From positions 20,719,711 to 20,783,710 of the forward strand of contig JAJKFL010000012.1 of NCBI GenBank assembly GCA_021186555.1: a DNA stretch of 64,000 nt, in the 5' to 3' direction. The stretch is from Reticulitermes speratus. Its lineage: Eukaryota > Arthropoda > Insecta > Blattodea > Rhinotermitidae. Both the position numbers and the translations under genes were made by a program. A model generated the notes under the pieces. The model was not told the DNA's origin and did no database searches. It saw nothing but the letters and a program-made list of their open reading frames with translations. Below, one piece after another: positions 1 to 12,090 of the stretch; the stretch's first letter is position 1; every line of letters starts with the position of its first letter.

Positions 1-796
1 ATATGGCCCTTCTCACCACATCTAAAACAAGTAGTACTCTTAGAATAATCTGCTCCGCTGGCTACAACAGGATTCACTCGAACCTCCTTTCCTCGTGCAT
101 AACATTTGCTACTTAAGTGTCCTGTCTTACCACAAAATCCGCACTTAAGAGCTGCATTTCCTTCTGTCCTGTACCTATCCTGCCTGGTCGCAATCGCGCT
201 TTCTGCTACCAGAGCAGTTTCAGCAATTTCATCAAAGTTGCGATAGTTTCTACTGCGTACTATGGTTTGGATTCGGTCCGACGCCAGCCCCTATATGAAG
301 CAAATATTTCTTAATCTGTTGGATAAATCTAATATCCCTTCCCGGGCTCCGTCACTACAGTTCAGCAGGGCGGCCTCTCTGAATTGTGAACCCAATGTTT
401 GAATGTTTTGGATCCAATCTGATACTTTTTCCTCTTTCCCTTGCCTAGCCTTAAATAACTGACTAGCATGATAGTCAAGGGTTCTCTTTTCAATATAAGA
501 ATTTTTCAAAAACTCAACTCTACCCAGCTATCGAGGTGTCTATGGCTGATCGCGATTCGCGGCTCCCCACTTATTCACGTCAGCACAAACCTGTACAATA
601 CGTCTTTCTGGTTAGGGTTTATTACTGAAAAGGCTGTGTCTACATTTCCTATAAAGGCTAAAACCTCCTGTTTATTGCCCTTAAATGGCGGGACTAGCTT
701 TAGAGCCTCCCCAACACTTATGAACTCCCCGTTCATCGTGGGCATCAGTGTAGTTTCTACGCCGTGGGAATTCGAGCTTGTAGGTTGAACGTGCAT
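1..796 (-). mobile_element. LTR-retrotransposon gag fossil (Ty3/Gypsy-like), cut by window edge
   Basis: Minus-strand gag-like reading with the start-like region near 796 and two zinc knuckles of the CX2CX4HX4C type near 100-145 and at 1-35. The capsid-like part is helical and rich in charged residues. The element continues beyond position 1. It is broken (a few breaks) and looks old. Family is inferred from zinc knuckles after a capsid-like domain. Confidence 0.6.
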
Positions 797-1690
797 GGGT
801 GGTTGAGCAAAGACTCACCTTTATTATTACTCCTGTCACTGCCACTCCTTTCGACTGCGTCGACCCTCGTGCTCCATCCGGATCTCGGCGTCCTCGGCTT
901 CTCCTTACTCAACGGCTTGGGCAGGCGGACGTGCTGCTCTGTTACCCCTCGCGCTGGTGGCCCCTTTCGTGGCGGCAGTTGTCTCGTCCCGACGTCTCCA
1001 GCTGACGGCGTCTCCCCCGCCGCAACCTCCTCGGCTGTCCCCAGCAGTGGGCTGCTGCTCTACCGCAGCGTCAACTCGTGCTCCCCGCTCCCGGTCCTCA
1101 GCGGTCCCTCTCGGGAACCAAACACATCAGACACCAGTTTGTTGTATCCCGATAGCTCCTACGGCCAGCCGACGTATCTTAGATGTTGTCCTCTGGCGGC
1201 GTCAATCGGGTATTGAGCGTAGGTTAGGGGCGAGGATTGACTTACGATTCAAATGCAGTTGAAGATTCAGAGTCAATGTATTCACGAAGTTAAGAGACGA
1301 AGATTACAGGACTGAGGAGGCAACACCCTGGACCAGCTAACAGCGAGGCACACGTAACAGCAAGACTGAAGCGATTCCAAGAGAGAGATTGTTTTGGAAG
1401 GTGCCTGTCGCTTATATCAGTTCCAAGGGTTCCAAGTTCAGTATTCGCGGCCTTTGCCCGGCGTGTGATGCTGAGTCTCTTGTCAGGCGCTCGCACCACC
1501 ACGGGACAAATGCCAGAGTACATTGCATAAACATTACAAATCCGCATGTGACAGTGTGTTTCACCACACATAACCCCTTTTACAACATGGTAGCCATACA
1601 GTTGTGGTACATACAATAAAATAGTAATGTAGTAATACAGTAGTGATACATATAACAATTTAATAGTAACGCATACAACAACGTAGTTTC
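797..1690 (-). mobile_element. Probable leader/LTR portion of the same LTR fossil
   Basis: Non-coding stretch directly upstream (minus strand) of the gag fossil. Its GC-rich part at 800-1260 gives several unconvincing + strand open frames. A TATATAA-like box lies near 1410-1420 and an LTR-like start TGTTGTAAAAGG near 1590. I cannot see the second LTR, so the boundaries are guesses. Confidence 0.3.
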
Positions 1691-2170
1691 CGGTTCGCGA
1701 GCTCTTCCTGAATTTTGTCCACTGCAACATTGGGTGGAAGTCCCTTAAGAACCAGCCGCGGTTAGATCGCAGTTGGTAGGGGATAAGTGTGATAGGCAAG
1801 ATTTGCCTGTTTAATTTCCTGTAGTAGCACACCATAGTCTCCCACCGTTTTTGTGTATAGGAGGAGGCGATTGATCTTGGTTTTCACGTCTACTGGTGCA
1901 GTAAGATTTGCATTCAGAGATTTGAGTGTGGTGGAGTGATTTGTAAGATAACTAGAGAACTATAGGAGGTATCCTTGACTTGCGTTGATGAGACGGCGTC
2001 GGAGATGCGGCGTCCTCTGTATCGGATTCACTTTCGGTTAGGACCGCAAAGTAGTTCGGAGACTCAAACGATGCACTCGCTGCGTCTTCTTTTGGATGTC
2101 TGCCCCATTTCCTTTTCGATCCCTGGACGGGACGAAAATCTTGTGTCGGTATTCCTGTTAGACTCATACA
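1690..2170 (-). mobile_element. Jockey-like LINE ORF1 fragment
   Basis: Minus-strand pieces read NYFAVLTESESDTED and RIPPIVL. After a frame change they read VLKGLPPNVAVDKIQEEL near 1700-1760, the typical gag-like ORF1 of jockey-type non-LTR elements (N-x-F-A-x-L, P-P-I-V-L, V-L-K-G-L-P). The frame is disrupted, so this is a dead fragment. Confidence 0.6.
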
Positions 2171-2514
2171 CTTCGCACTCGTACTATGTTATGAAATATA
2201 GGGACCTGGCTTGCAATCTCTAGATTGCAGCAGGTAAACAAGTACTCGTCTAGCACAGCTCAAAACACGTCTAACCGGTTTCGCTGCCACCGACGAACTC
2301 CCCATTGAAGAACATCCTCTATGACCAAGTATATATCAGTTGCAACACGAATGTATGTAACATAAACACTGATATACCATGCAGATCGTTTTCGTAGAAG
2401 GTCCTGTACAGTGTCGTTTATCATGGAGTGCACGCTAGTTGTCAACGTAGGGTACGTACGCATTGATCACAACGACATCCAATATAACTTTATAGACAGA
2501 CCACATTTTTTTTC

Positions 2515-2720
2515 TCTTTCACAATTCATTTTATTAAAACTTCCAATATATCACATCGCTATATGAATCTTTGACTACCTAAACCTATTTTTCAACATAG
2601 TCTCCTTCTAAATCATTGGCCTTACGCCACCGAGATGCGAGAGCCTGTAGGCCTTCGCGGTACCACTCTGCAGGTCTCTGTCAGGGTAGTCTAAAAGCGC
2701 CTAGATAATCAGTGCTAGGC
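2515..2720 (-). mobile_element. Mariner/Tc1-type transposase C-terminal remnant
   Basis: The minus strand codes EWYREGLQALASRWRKANDL, then EGDYVEK and a stop at about 2600. This is the classic end of a mariner transposase (WYxxGxxxLxxRWxKC...GDYVEK). AT-rich sequence to about 2515 probably holds the 3' end and terminal repeat. Only this C-terminal piece is present. Confidence 0.7.
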
Positions 2721-2754
2721 ACGATTCTGTGTCGTCTTGGCCACCATTTTGCGG

Positions 2755-3062
2755 CCTCGGCATATCTGCTAACCTCAGTCCCCGTAGGTTGCGCGCTAGG
2801 CGACGTGGGTCAGCCCTCGGTCAGCGTAAATATATGCCGAGTTGCTGAACTAAGGGGTTTCCCACACCAGCTGACTTTGAGTCGTAACTCTCGGTTAGAG
2901 CTCTGATGTGTTCGGCAAAGAAAGGAACTCCCAGATCCTTGTGAATTTGCACGTTACTGATGTACCAAGGTGCACCAGTAGCAATGCGAAGACACTTGGA
3001 TTGAAGAACCTGCAGCTTTCTGACGTGGCTGCAGGCAGCGGACCTCCAAATGGGGCACACAT
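2755..3062 (-). mobile_element. Jockey-like LINE 3' fragment (copy of the 17.4-kb family)
   Basis: The minus strand reads CPIWRSAACSHVRKLQVLQS, CLRIATGAPWYISNVQIHKD and LGVPFF, nearly identical to the end of the reverse transcriptase ORF at 17496-18488. It is a 5'-truncated copy, as is normal for LINEs. Confidence 0.85.
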
Positions 3063-3168
3063 AGTTCTACGATGATGAAGGTAGGACAGACTCACCTCCC
3101 CACTGCTTGGTTGTTGCATGCTATGCATGTGGCTGTCCAATGTATCCTTGCTTCACTCCATGACTTAC

Positions 3169-3261
3169 AAATGAAAATCGCTCAGATTCTTCTGGGCTGT
3201 TCAGGTAAGTTACATCATTGGGTTTGAACAGATTGTCGAAGGTCAGGCTTTCTTCAGTTTC
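3169..3261 (-). CDS. Candidate 93-nt host exon, protein unknown
   Basis: On the minus strand, CCCGTTACAG precedes and GTAAGTCA follows an open stretch of exactly 31 codons reading ETEESLTFDNLFKPNDVTYL and NSPEESERFSF. Both splice signals are strong, the exon is phase 0 at both ends, and the peptide is not transposon-like. I do not recognise the protein and cannot see partner exons. It could be one cassette exon of a gene whose other exons lie outside the window or in long introns. A chance open stretch is the alternative. Confidence 0.4.
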
Positions 3262-4723
3262 CTGTAACGGGAAAACGCACGTATAATAATGCAGACACAT
3301 GTTACTGCCTTTAATGGTTCGCAACCTTGTACAAAGAAGCACTGAACTGCACAACTGCTGAACTTAAATGTCCACACACTGCCATAAATTGCGTACTCAT
3401 TATGGTACTAATATTATTGCCCCAAGTTAAAATATGGCTTCTAGCCCTCTAGTACTGGGAGATATCAAATACCCTATTTTCAGATTGTAGGCGTTAACAA
3501 TTATATACAGTGCAAAATATTGAGAATCTGATTTGGAAAACCAAAAGATATGGTGCAGCACATATGTGTCACCTCTGGAGGGGAAGGGGTGGGGGGAACA
3601 CTGCCCAAATAATATATGTCTATGAAAGTAACATTTCGGATATGCCATACTCGCTATATAAAACATAAAACGTCGTTTGTGTCTGTCAACTATGTGGTAT
3701 AGCGACAGTTGTTCATCGTCTAGGATTGATGTTTCTCGTATTTCGGCCTGAATATTGTATAAATGAGTCCTTTATGATGGTCTAATTTTAGCTTTATAAT
3801 ATTTTAGCTTGATATGTAGGTCTGGGAGGTCTGTCGGTTGTTTTAGTAAATCATAAATGCAAGAATAATAGAATACTATTTGTTGTTTTTTGTCGTGCGC
3901 TTGTTCTCTGCCTGTGTAGTGAAGTAATTTTTTGTGTTATGAGATTTGTGTATAAAGGTTACAATGTAGAACACCAGTACCTTGAAGGCAGGCAATACGC
4001 TGACGTTGATGAAATCAAGAACGTGAAGGACCGATGAAGAAATGATGCGTAAGCATTTCATTAGGTGGAAAGAGACTTTAGTAACGCTTGACCAAGGTTG
4101 TTTAAACCTAGGTGGTCAGCAGTTGCGAGGATATCGAAGGTCTTTTTTTGATTACAAATTGTTTATAAACTTACGTAATAATGGGTATAAAAACCCTGGG
4201 AAAAGTTAGAAAGGTGAGAAAGCAGAGCTAGAAAGTCCAGCCAGAAGGTACCGCGAGAGAGGACACACGGACGGTCTCGTGGGTCCGAGACAGACTCCAG
4301 TTACGACGAATCGACGGCAGAGACTCCGACAAGCTACGGCACCATAGAGTCATGGCGACCAACACCGAACTTCTGATCTACATCGGCGCCATTTTAAGTT
4401 TCCAAGGTAGGACAAGTCCTCGAGTTGCCCAAGGTACATGGTGGTCTAGCTAGAGAATGCACACGAAAGTAGAGTAATCACTGATACGCCTCGCCCAATA
4501 AGTTTTATTAATGTAACCCTTTTTTAGTAATATATTTCAAAAACCCAAGTTGGTGCTCTCATTACCTCTAAACTCCCACGACTTTCCGAGCCTGATAAAT
4601 TAATAGCAGACAGAGACTGATCTCTCGCAGTCTCCACAATAATTAATAACACTCAAATATTCCGAGAGATGGTGGCACGCTACCGGGTCGGGTATCTGGA
4701 CTATAAGCCCTGACGCCTGGTCC
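3262..4723. other. AT-rich stretch, no gene; possible solo LTR near 4.1-4.6 kb
   Basis: No coding exon seen. Around 4186 there is a TATAAAA box, followed by a GC-rich transcribed-looking leader, an AATAAGTTTTATTAAT region near 4498 and TTGGTGCTCTCATTACC near 4551, which together resemble LTR anatomy. No matching second copy or target duplication was found. Confidence 0.25.
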
Positions 4724-5645
4724 TCACAATTTACAGTGTCTCAGCTCACGGCCTACCGATAATAGTTGGAAATCGGAAGATCGGAAGTTGCGGCACGACA
4801 GCCTGTTATTTTGAAAAATCGTATCTCGAATTTTACGCATGTACTCCACCATCGTCCTGTAGTGCCGTACCACGTTTGCTTGCGTTTCCATCTCGTCCAT
4901 TGTTGTCGAAATTGATCTTTCAGGCCGTCCATAGTTAAGAGATTGGCGTTCAATTTCTAATAACTGTTTTGTGGTTGTGGGGTGATTGTTTCCCTTGAAG
5001 TTTAACTTGTACCGCGTTATGATCGGTGAAAGCCGCAGCCAATGTTGTGGTATGTAGTTTGCGTGCATTCACCGTTGGTGACATATATATCCTATCATAA
5101 CGTGACGCGCCGGTGTTGGTGTTGTGTGTGTATCCGGTACTATTTAACTTGCTGTCCCAAGCGTCCACCAAATTACATCGGTGTATTAAAGTTGTCAACG
5201 GTTTACTGTTTATGGGGGAGCCTGTGCAATCTGACCTCTGTAAAACGCAATTGAAGTCACCTCCTATCACGTAGTCGTAAGTCACATGTTATAATAGCTG
5301 CGGTAGATCGAGTGTATAGTATTCGTCCCTCTCTTGACGCTTACTAGTTCCTGATGGTGCATATACGTTGACAATGTACATATCATTCCACCAACCTGCA
5401 ATGCCTCGTCCAGAAGGGAGTCTGTTTATGTTGGTCAGTGTTATGTATTATTTCGTGAGTATAGTAGTCCCTCGCCGATTGGTTCCTATATTAAGGTAAT
5501 TATTCCTATGTAGTATACCTTCAAAGTTGGTATGTGTGACTTCTTGAAGCAGTAAGATATCAATATCATGCGTCGTACAGTAATCATTCAACATTTTTAT
5601 GCGTGTGCCGTCTTTTATACCATTTACATTGAGAGTGACTTTTTT
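4724..5645 (-). mobile_element. LINE endonuclease-domain fragment
   Basis: The minus strand reads KVTLNVNGIKDGTRIKML, HDIDILLLQEVTHTNFEG, IVNVYAPSG, YDYVIGGDFNCVLQRSDCTG, ASRYDRIY and AAAFTDHNAVQVKL. These are the successive motifs of an APE-type endonuclease of a non-LTR retrotransposon (LLLQE, GDFN, SRxDRIY, TDHxAV). Several frame changes and stops break it. The reverse transcriptase that should follow is replaced by non-coding sequence. Confidence 0.8.
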
Positions 5646-5827
5646 TTAAATGTACAGCTTTATTTTCTTATCTGTTAAATACATTGAATTGTTCCTTACA
5701 CCAATTCCGAGGTCCGGACATTATACTCTCAAGAACGTAGATAAGTACAGCGTACCAGTAGAAGTGATCGTAGTGAAAAATAGGTAACCAGCTCCCGTAA
5801 AAACACTACCATTCAAGAAGCTCTAAT
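5646..5827. other. Short non-coding gap between LINE fragments
   Basis: AT-rich, starting with a T-run at 5641-5647 at the edge of the endonuclease fragment. Nothing else recognisable. Confidence 0.3.
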
Positions 5828-6797
5828 TAGAGCAACACGTGCCTTATTCTCTTATGCTTGTATGGATCGTACATCTCGTGCAGGTCCTGGAGAGTGTATT
5901 GTCCGATGTCACAAATCAGTTGGTTTGGGTGATGCTTACATTACTCATAAAATGTGGTGGCTAAACGGTGGACATATGTGCGGATGAGGTCGACACCCAA
6001 GGTGCTCTGTAAGAGGGAGATGGGAGTGTTCTTTGGCGAAGCCGAAAAGACTCGTAGATATTTATTCTGGACTATTTGGAGAGTTTGAATATTAGTGGCA
6101 CTAGTAGAGCACCATACTGGTGCCCCGTACGTTAGAGTCGATTGGATCACCGCCAGGTATAGCCGGAGTTTGGTTGCTAGGGTTAACGTAGAGTCCCTGG
6201 CTAAGAGGGGAAACAAGTTTGCGAGGTGTCCAAGTGCGACTTGCGCCACTCTGCGAGTGTGTGTAGTGAAAGTGAGGGTAGGAGTTAGGTCGATACCTAG
6301 ATATTTAATTTCCTTAGTCCACTGAATGTCTTGATTCTCAATGCGGAGGTGGGAGGGAAGTATCGGCCTTCTTTTCGTAAAGAAGATGGCTTCCGTTTTG
6401 GACGTGTTGACTTGGAGTCTCCATCTATTGAAATACATTTGAAGCCGATTCACCGCCATGCGTAGTCTACGAACAATCGTGTCCACTCGCTAAGACTGAG
6501 TGAGGAGTGCAGTGTCATCGGCATATAGTGCCAGGTGCATATCAGGAAGGCTTGGCATGTCAGAGATGTATAGCGTAAACAACAGCGGGGATGGAACTGC
6601 CCCCTGCGGGAGACCGGCGCGTTGAGGCCGTGAGGAAGAGCGGGCTCCGTCGACGACGACTGAACGTTCGTCCTGAAAGGTACGAGTGGATTAGGTGGAT
6701 GAGATACGCCGGGAAGTGATAGAAGATGAGTTTACGAAGCAGTCCTTGGGGCTATATTGTGTCATACTCCTTCTCGATGTCCAGGAGCACCATGCCC
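5828..6797 (-). mobile_element. Jockey-like LINE reverse transcriptase fragment
   Basis: Minus strand: MVLLDIEKEYDTI, RAGLPQGAVPSPLLFTLYIS, MHLALYADDTALL (the YADD-type catalytic motif as YADDTA) and a long open frame 6486-5941 with KEIKYLGIDL and YGAPVWC. A terminal piece NQLICDIGQYTLQDLHEMYD follows a stop near 5940. It has a few stops and frame changes. The 5' end abuts a different LINE at about 6797. Confidence 0.85.
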
Positions 6798-7620
6798 GTG
6801 TGTTTTTTATCACTGATGCATGCTTGTAGTTTTTTACTAGCTTTTCTAGTTTTTTGTTAAATGAGCACACTTCTTTATTAACATAAGATGAATTGGTCAA
6901 ATCGAATCTGTGGTGTACACACACCAGGATAATGGTTGTTTGACTATTACTAACTAGATTTAGTACATGCCTTAGTACATTTCTAGAATTGTTGTTACTA
7001 ATATCATTTGATCCACCCCAAAACACAAGTACATCTTTCTTTGTCAAACTTTTAGTTTCATTAACTGCAGTCATGATCAAAGAGTCTATGGATACGCCTG
7101 GTTTAACATAACCACTAACCTCAAACTTGTCACTTAAATTGTCTTTCACTTTCATGGTACATCCTCTAGCATGACTATCACCTATTATGGAAACTCTATG
7201 TTCCTTCTTAGTTTAATCACTTTTCTACGTTGGCTTACTAAGATTTCGTCTTTATTGAAGGCAGGGTGGCTTGAAGCACTCTTTTCCTTGTTCACGTTCA
7301 CTCGAACTTGTCCATTCACTATAGTTGGAATTTTGTATATCACAGTCTCTTCTTTACTACACTGATTGGTTTTACTTCCCTTAACAATATCCGTTCATTT
7401 CACTGGTGATGATTTCACTTTATTATCTTGAGCCATTCTTGTCTCGCATTCAAGTGTCCATTTGCTTAATATCGACGTCATGATTTCGTTTATGCGCCGT
7501 CTTTTAGCAAGTAGAAGAAGAGTTTTTAACTCAGCGATGTCACATTTGAGCTTCTCCACATTTCTACAATCCCCATTAGTCTTATTGCTCCAAACTCTAT
7601 TTCCATTGACGTGCATTTCC
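6798..7620 (-). mobile_element. CR1-like LINE ORF1 with SGNH esterase domain
   Basis: Minus strand from about 7616: a coiled-coil-like N-terminus (VEKLKCDIAELKTLLLLAKR), then ETVIYKIPTIVNGQVRVNV, VSIIGDSHARGCT (esterase block I, catalytic Ser in GDSHAR), DVLVFWGGSNDI (block III-like) and HHRFDL. CR1/L2-type LINEs are known to carry such ORF1 esterases. It is the same family type as 14984-16063. One frame break is seen near 7390 and the C-terminal end is lost at 6798. Confidence 0.75.
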
Positions 7621-8303
7621 TTGGTGTGGTTAGGTTGAATCTGCCTCTAGTAAATTTTCTGTCACTTTGGCTTATGCTGCACCTCGAATTTATTCGGCTA
7701 TAGCACTGTATGAATTATAAACAATTGCTGGTTACAAAATTTCCAATTACTGACACACTGAAATCTTCATATGCACATTTCCTTCTCGTAATTTACACTG
7801 CCACCGCCATGTCCGCCATCTTTAAATCTTTTGTTTAAATCTTTGCTACATTATCACCACAGATTACAAAAAATACAAACACGAATTATCACACCACATA
7901 AAAGATAAAATAAAATAAAATTTCTTGGTTTATGCTGGTGTATTGTAATAGTTCAATTTAGAATTTTGAAACTCAAGCTTCCTGCTTTACTCCTATAGTC
8001 AAAATATGGGATCCAGTGCGGTTCAAAACGATCCCACCGCTACCTCCAATTTTGTAGTTCTTCCCCCAGAGTGTGTTGCCACTATGTAATTGTAATTTAT
8101 TTCAAATTCAAACAGATCCAAATACAGGTCAGTTCACAAACCATTGGATATATAATGTGTCATAAAATCACAAAAAATGTTCCAATTATTCATTGAAACA
8201 AGTCAAAACAAGCATAATACAAGAAATATATAAAACACAATCATTACTCACAGGTAAAAAATAATTACAATTATGTTTGAAGTGCATGCAGACAAAAAAC
8301 ATA
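7621..8303 (-). mobile_element. LINE non-coding ends (5'UTR of one copy, 3'UTR of the next)
   Basis: About 7621-7850 looks like the 5' leader of the ORF1 copy (AAGATGGCGGACATGGCGG near 7810 on the minus strand). About 8090-8303 is the AT-rich 3' tail after the stop of the CR1-like ORF2. The AAATAAAATAAAATTTC run near 7906-7922 may be the junction. Confidence 0.4.
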
Positions 8304-9642
8304 TTAACAATTCATACAATAGAATTCCTCCAATTTATAAAAACAGTGCGAAACCAAATATCTTCTTAAAGTTCTCTTAAATATTTTAGGCGACTCTACA
8401 AGCTCTTTTAGTTCAGATGGTAATTTATTACAAATTTTAATACCAGTGAAGTATGCGCCATTTTGATACAAGGTTAATGAAGAGGTGGGAAGATGAAGAT
8501 TATCTCTTTGTCTGGTCTGTACATTATGCCTGTCGTAATTTGTGATAAAAAGATTTCTATTCTTTGAGACAAATAACAAGATTGAGAATATGTATTGAGA
8601 TTTCAGTGGTAAGATTTCTAACTGTTTAAAGAGATCCCTACAAGAAGTCCTATTTCCATGTCCTGTTATTATTCTAACAGCTCTTTTCTGTAATGTAAAG
8701 AGTTTTTTACTGTTTGTGGATTGTCCCCAGAATATAATGCCATAAGATAAAATAGAATGAAATAAGGAGTAATAAATCATTATAAGAGATGAAAAAGACA
8801 TATAGGGTTTGGCTGATCTCATCATACGAGTATAACAAACACTGGTCAATTTCTTCATAACATTATCTATATGTAGATTCCAGGACAATGTATTATCTAT
8901 TACCAAGCCAAGAAATTTAATATGGGGAACTTCAGTAATTACATTATTGTTACAGGGAACTATAGTCCCAGTTAATACAGTATTTTTTGTTATAAATTGC
9001 ATGCAGTGTGTCTTTAGAAAATTAATAGAAAGTAAATTTGATTTAAACCATTTATGAACTATTTCAAAGTTTGCACTTAATTTAGAATTTAAGATATGAA
9101 GATTTTTATCCGTAACTAATAGGCTGGTATCGTCAGCAAAAAGAATAGGCGTAGCAGACACATTTGTGGCTAAGGGGAGATCATTGATATACAGTAAGAA
9201 TAACAAAGGTCCCAGTACGGAGCCCTGTGGTACACCATGATTAATTTTAGACCAATTCGATATTAAAGTAAAATCAGTTGAGTTATTTTTTAAGTTCACA
9301 CGCTGAGATCTATCCCTTAAGTATTGAGCATATAAGTTTTTGGTTGTTCCTGAAATTCCATGTTTCCAGTTTGTGAAGAAGAATGTCATGATTGACACAG
9401 TCGAAAGCGTTTTCAGTGTCACAAAAGATTCCCTTAGCTTTAGATTTATTGTTTAAAGCAGTAAGAACTTCATTTAATAAAGCATATACGGCATTATCTG
9501 TGGACAGATTTTTTTGAAAACCATATTTATTAAAACTAAGGATGGCATGTTTTTTTAAATGATTCATAAGTCTATTAAACATTACTTTCTCCACAATTTT
9601 GGAGAAAGATGTTAACAAGGAAATAGGTCTGTAATTTGATAT
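8304..9642 (-). mobile_element. CR1-like LINE ORF2, reverse transcriptase 3' half
   Basis: Minus strand: KIVEKVMFNRLMNHL, GFQKNLSTDNAVYALLNEVL, FDCVNHDILLHKLE, NHGVPQGSVLGPLLFLLYIN, ILFADDTSLLV (catalytic FADD) and the thumb region to YKLEEFYCMNC with a stop at 8304. This is a typical CR1/L2-clade reverse transcriptase. One frame change lies near 9310-9420. The ORF is interrupted at 9642/9643 by a Copia fossil and resumes at 12091. Confidence 0.9.
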
Positions 9643-12090
9643 TGTTGAACGTAATGGGTGAGGTGAATAAAATGAAACTAAATATTACACTTCACAGTCA
9701 GATCAGCATGTCGTGTAACTAAGCTTCTCACTCGGACACATACACGAGACACAACTGCAACGTAGCAACGGTGTAAGGCCCACACGCCAGCTGGTGGCAG
9801 GGAAAGTAATCACAACAAAAAAAAACATAGAAAAAGGGTTGCTAGTACGCAATAGCACAAGAAGTGCACTTACAACCTCCAACACCCCTCCTCACTGAAT
9901 GAGCTATTGAAACTGTATTTGTATTGCACTAGCTAGCTGTCTTAGTTTATCCTTTGGCAGGGGCTTGGTCATCATGTCTGCCCACATGGCTTCAGTGGGA
10001 CAGTACTTCACATCTATGATCCCTTGTTCACGCAGGTCACGTAAAATATGATATTTAATGTCTATGTGTTTTGTCCTTGGGCTCGGTTTGTCTGAACCGA
10101 TGATGCCATTGCAGCCTTGATTGTCCTCATACAGCGTTGTAGCAGTTTTTGATTGTAGTCCCATGTCAGACAGTAACTGGCGCAGCCATAATAGCTCCTG
10201 GCAGGCATAGGCTGTAGCTACATATTCAGCATCAGATGACGAAATAGCCACTGTCGAATGTTTCTTGCTTGACCAGGTACTGGTCCACTGCCCAAAATGA
10301 ACAAATGCCCGCTGGTCGATTTACGATCCTTCTTGTCACCTCCCCAGTCTGCATCGACGTAGCATTTCAATACTGGTTCTTCCCCTGCTGACAATCGCAG
10401 TCTTGCGTGGCGTGTACCGGAAAGATACTGCATCACTCGTTTGACAGCCTTCCAGTCTCGCTCATTAGGTTGACTCACATGTCGACATAGAATACCTACT
10501 GCTGCTGCAATATCTGGCCTGGACACCGTCACAATGTATAGAAGTGATCCAATGGCTTGTCTAAATAAAGTATTGTCGAGCAGTGGGTTGCTTTCTTCTT
10601 CACCATTGGACAGATATGACGTTTCCATGGGTGTAGCCGCTGGCTTGGCATCTTTCATGTTGTATGTGCTAAGGATATCTTCAATCTTGTTTTTCTGATG
10701 AAGAAGAAATGTACCATTCTCTTCTCTCTCAAGTTGAATTCCCAAATAACATGATGCATTACCAAGATCTTTGGTCTCAAACACTGATTGAGACTTTTGC
10801 ATATGGAGTCTATGGTGTTGGCATATTTGCTGGCTACCAACATATCATCTACATAGAGCAGAAGGTACGTCATTGATTCATCTTCTTCTCTAGAATACAA
10901 ACTAAAGTCTGCCTTGCTTCGTGAAAATCCTAGTTCCAATAGCACTGAATTTGCCTTTTTGTTCCACGCATAGGCAGACTGCTTCAGACCATAAATGCTG
11001 TGCTTTAGCTTGAGCACAAGCTTTTCTTTTCCCTTCTTGATAAAATCTGGAGGTTGTTCCATATAATATGTCCTCTTCTAGTTCTCCATTGAGGAAGGCT
11101 GACTTCACACTCTTTATGTGTCCATTCCTTTTACAGAAACCACAAAACCTTTTATTCGCTTGTTTCCTGAGGACTGTATTTTGAAAGTTATTGTCTGTGG
11201 TTTTCATAGCAACATCGTTTGAACTGTTCGCTTCCATTCGGAGACTGTACTCATCAATGAGCTCACCTCAAATGTAATCCACAGTCAGATCATCTTCAGC
11301 ACGTCCCTCTAGGGCAGTCACCAACGTACTGTATGATTCAGGCAAGCTACACAATAATGCTGCTACCACATCTTCATCAGTGAGCTCCTTCCCTAGTCCA
11401 CGTAACTGATTTACTACCTCTAGCATAGCTGTTATGTGGGCTGTCATCGTTCCTGATGTGAATCGCATAGAATACAATTTTCTCATTAAGTAGAGCTTAC
11501 TACACATCGATGAACGTTCATGTAGACTTTGTAGCTTCAGCCACATTTCTCTCGCGGACGATAACGTGAGCAGGTGTACGAGTTGGCTGTCTTCCACCGC
11601 GAGGCCGATCGCTGCCATCGCTTTGTGCTCTCGCTGTTCCCAATCTGCTGGCAATTTTTCCGCAGCTGGTTTTGGCAGGGTGACATTTTCCCATACACCG
11701 TCACGCATTAAGATCATCTGCATTTTGAACTTCCATAACTGGTAGTTTGTATCGTTTAGTTTCTTTATGCTTTCCTTGTCGTGAAGTTCCGCCGTGTTTT
11801 CTTTGTTTGTCCTCACACTGCCGATGCACAAACTTTCGTGCAGATCAGAGTTACAAAACAAAATAATTGACATTCACTTTTAGTCTCACCTAATCCACAC
11901 GTCCTGGGCCCATAACCTGTTGAACGTAATGGGTGAGGTGAATAAAATGAAACTAAATATTACACTTCACAGTCAGATCAGCATGTCGTGTATGTGTCCG
12001 AGTGAGAAGCTTAGTTACACGACATGCTGATCTGACTGTGAAGTGTAATATTTAGTTTCATTTTATTCACCTCACCCATTACGTTCAACA
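9643..12090 (-). mobile_element. Ty1/Copia LTR fossil nested inside the CR1-like LINE
   Basis: TG...CA ends with a 5-bp target duplication GATAT (9638-9642 and 12091-12095). Left LTR about 9643-9884, with a purine tract next to it. Right terminal unit 11918-12090 with a Copia-style primer site GGTTATGGGCCCAGG beside it. Parts seen: a gag-like region (about 11268-11873), reverse transcriptase and RNase H-like regions (about 9904-11240). It is broken, with several breaks. Shared terminal sequences look identical by eye, so the insertion is young. Confidence 0.9.
11918..12090 (-). repeat. Palindromic terminal repeat of the Copia fossil
   Basis: Two 75-bp arms, 11918-11992 and 12016-12090, are perfect inverted copies by eye around a 23-bp centre. 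Both arms match the outer end of the left LTR (from 9643), so one half of this terminal unit duplicates the other in reverse. Confidence 0.85.

Noticed and set aside
764-1262. Overlapping + strand open frames in GC-rich DNA
   Set aside because: Three frames are open at once, which is a base-composition effect; the stretch is better explained as leader of the LTR fossil.
4080-4720. Complete LTR or solo LTR
   Set aside because: A TATA box and LTR-like motifs are present, but no second copy, clear TG/CA ends or target duplication could be found; kept only as a low-confidence remark.
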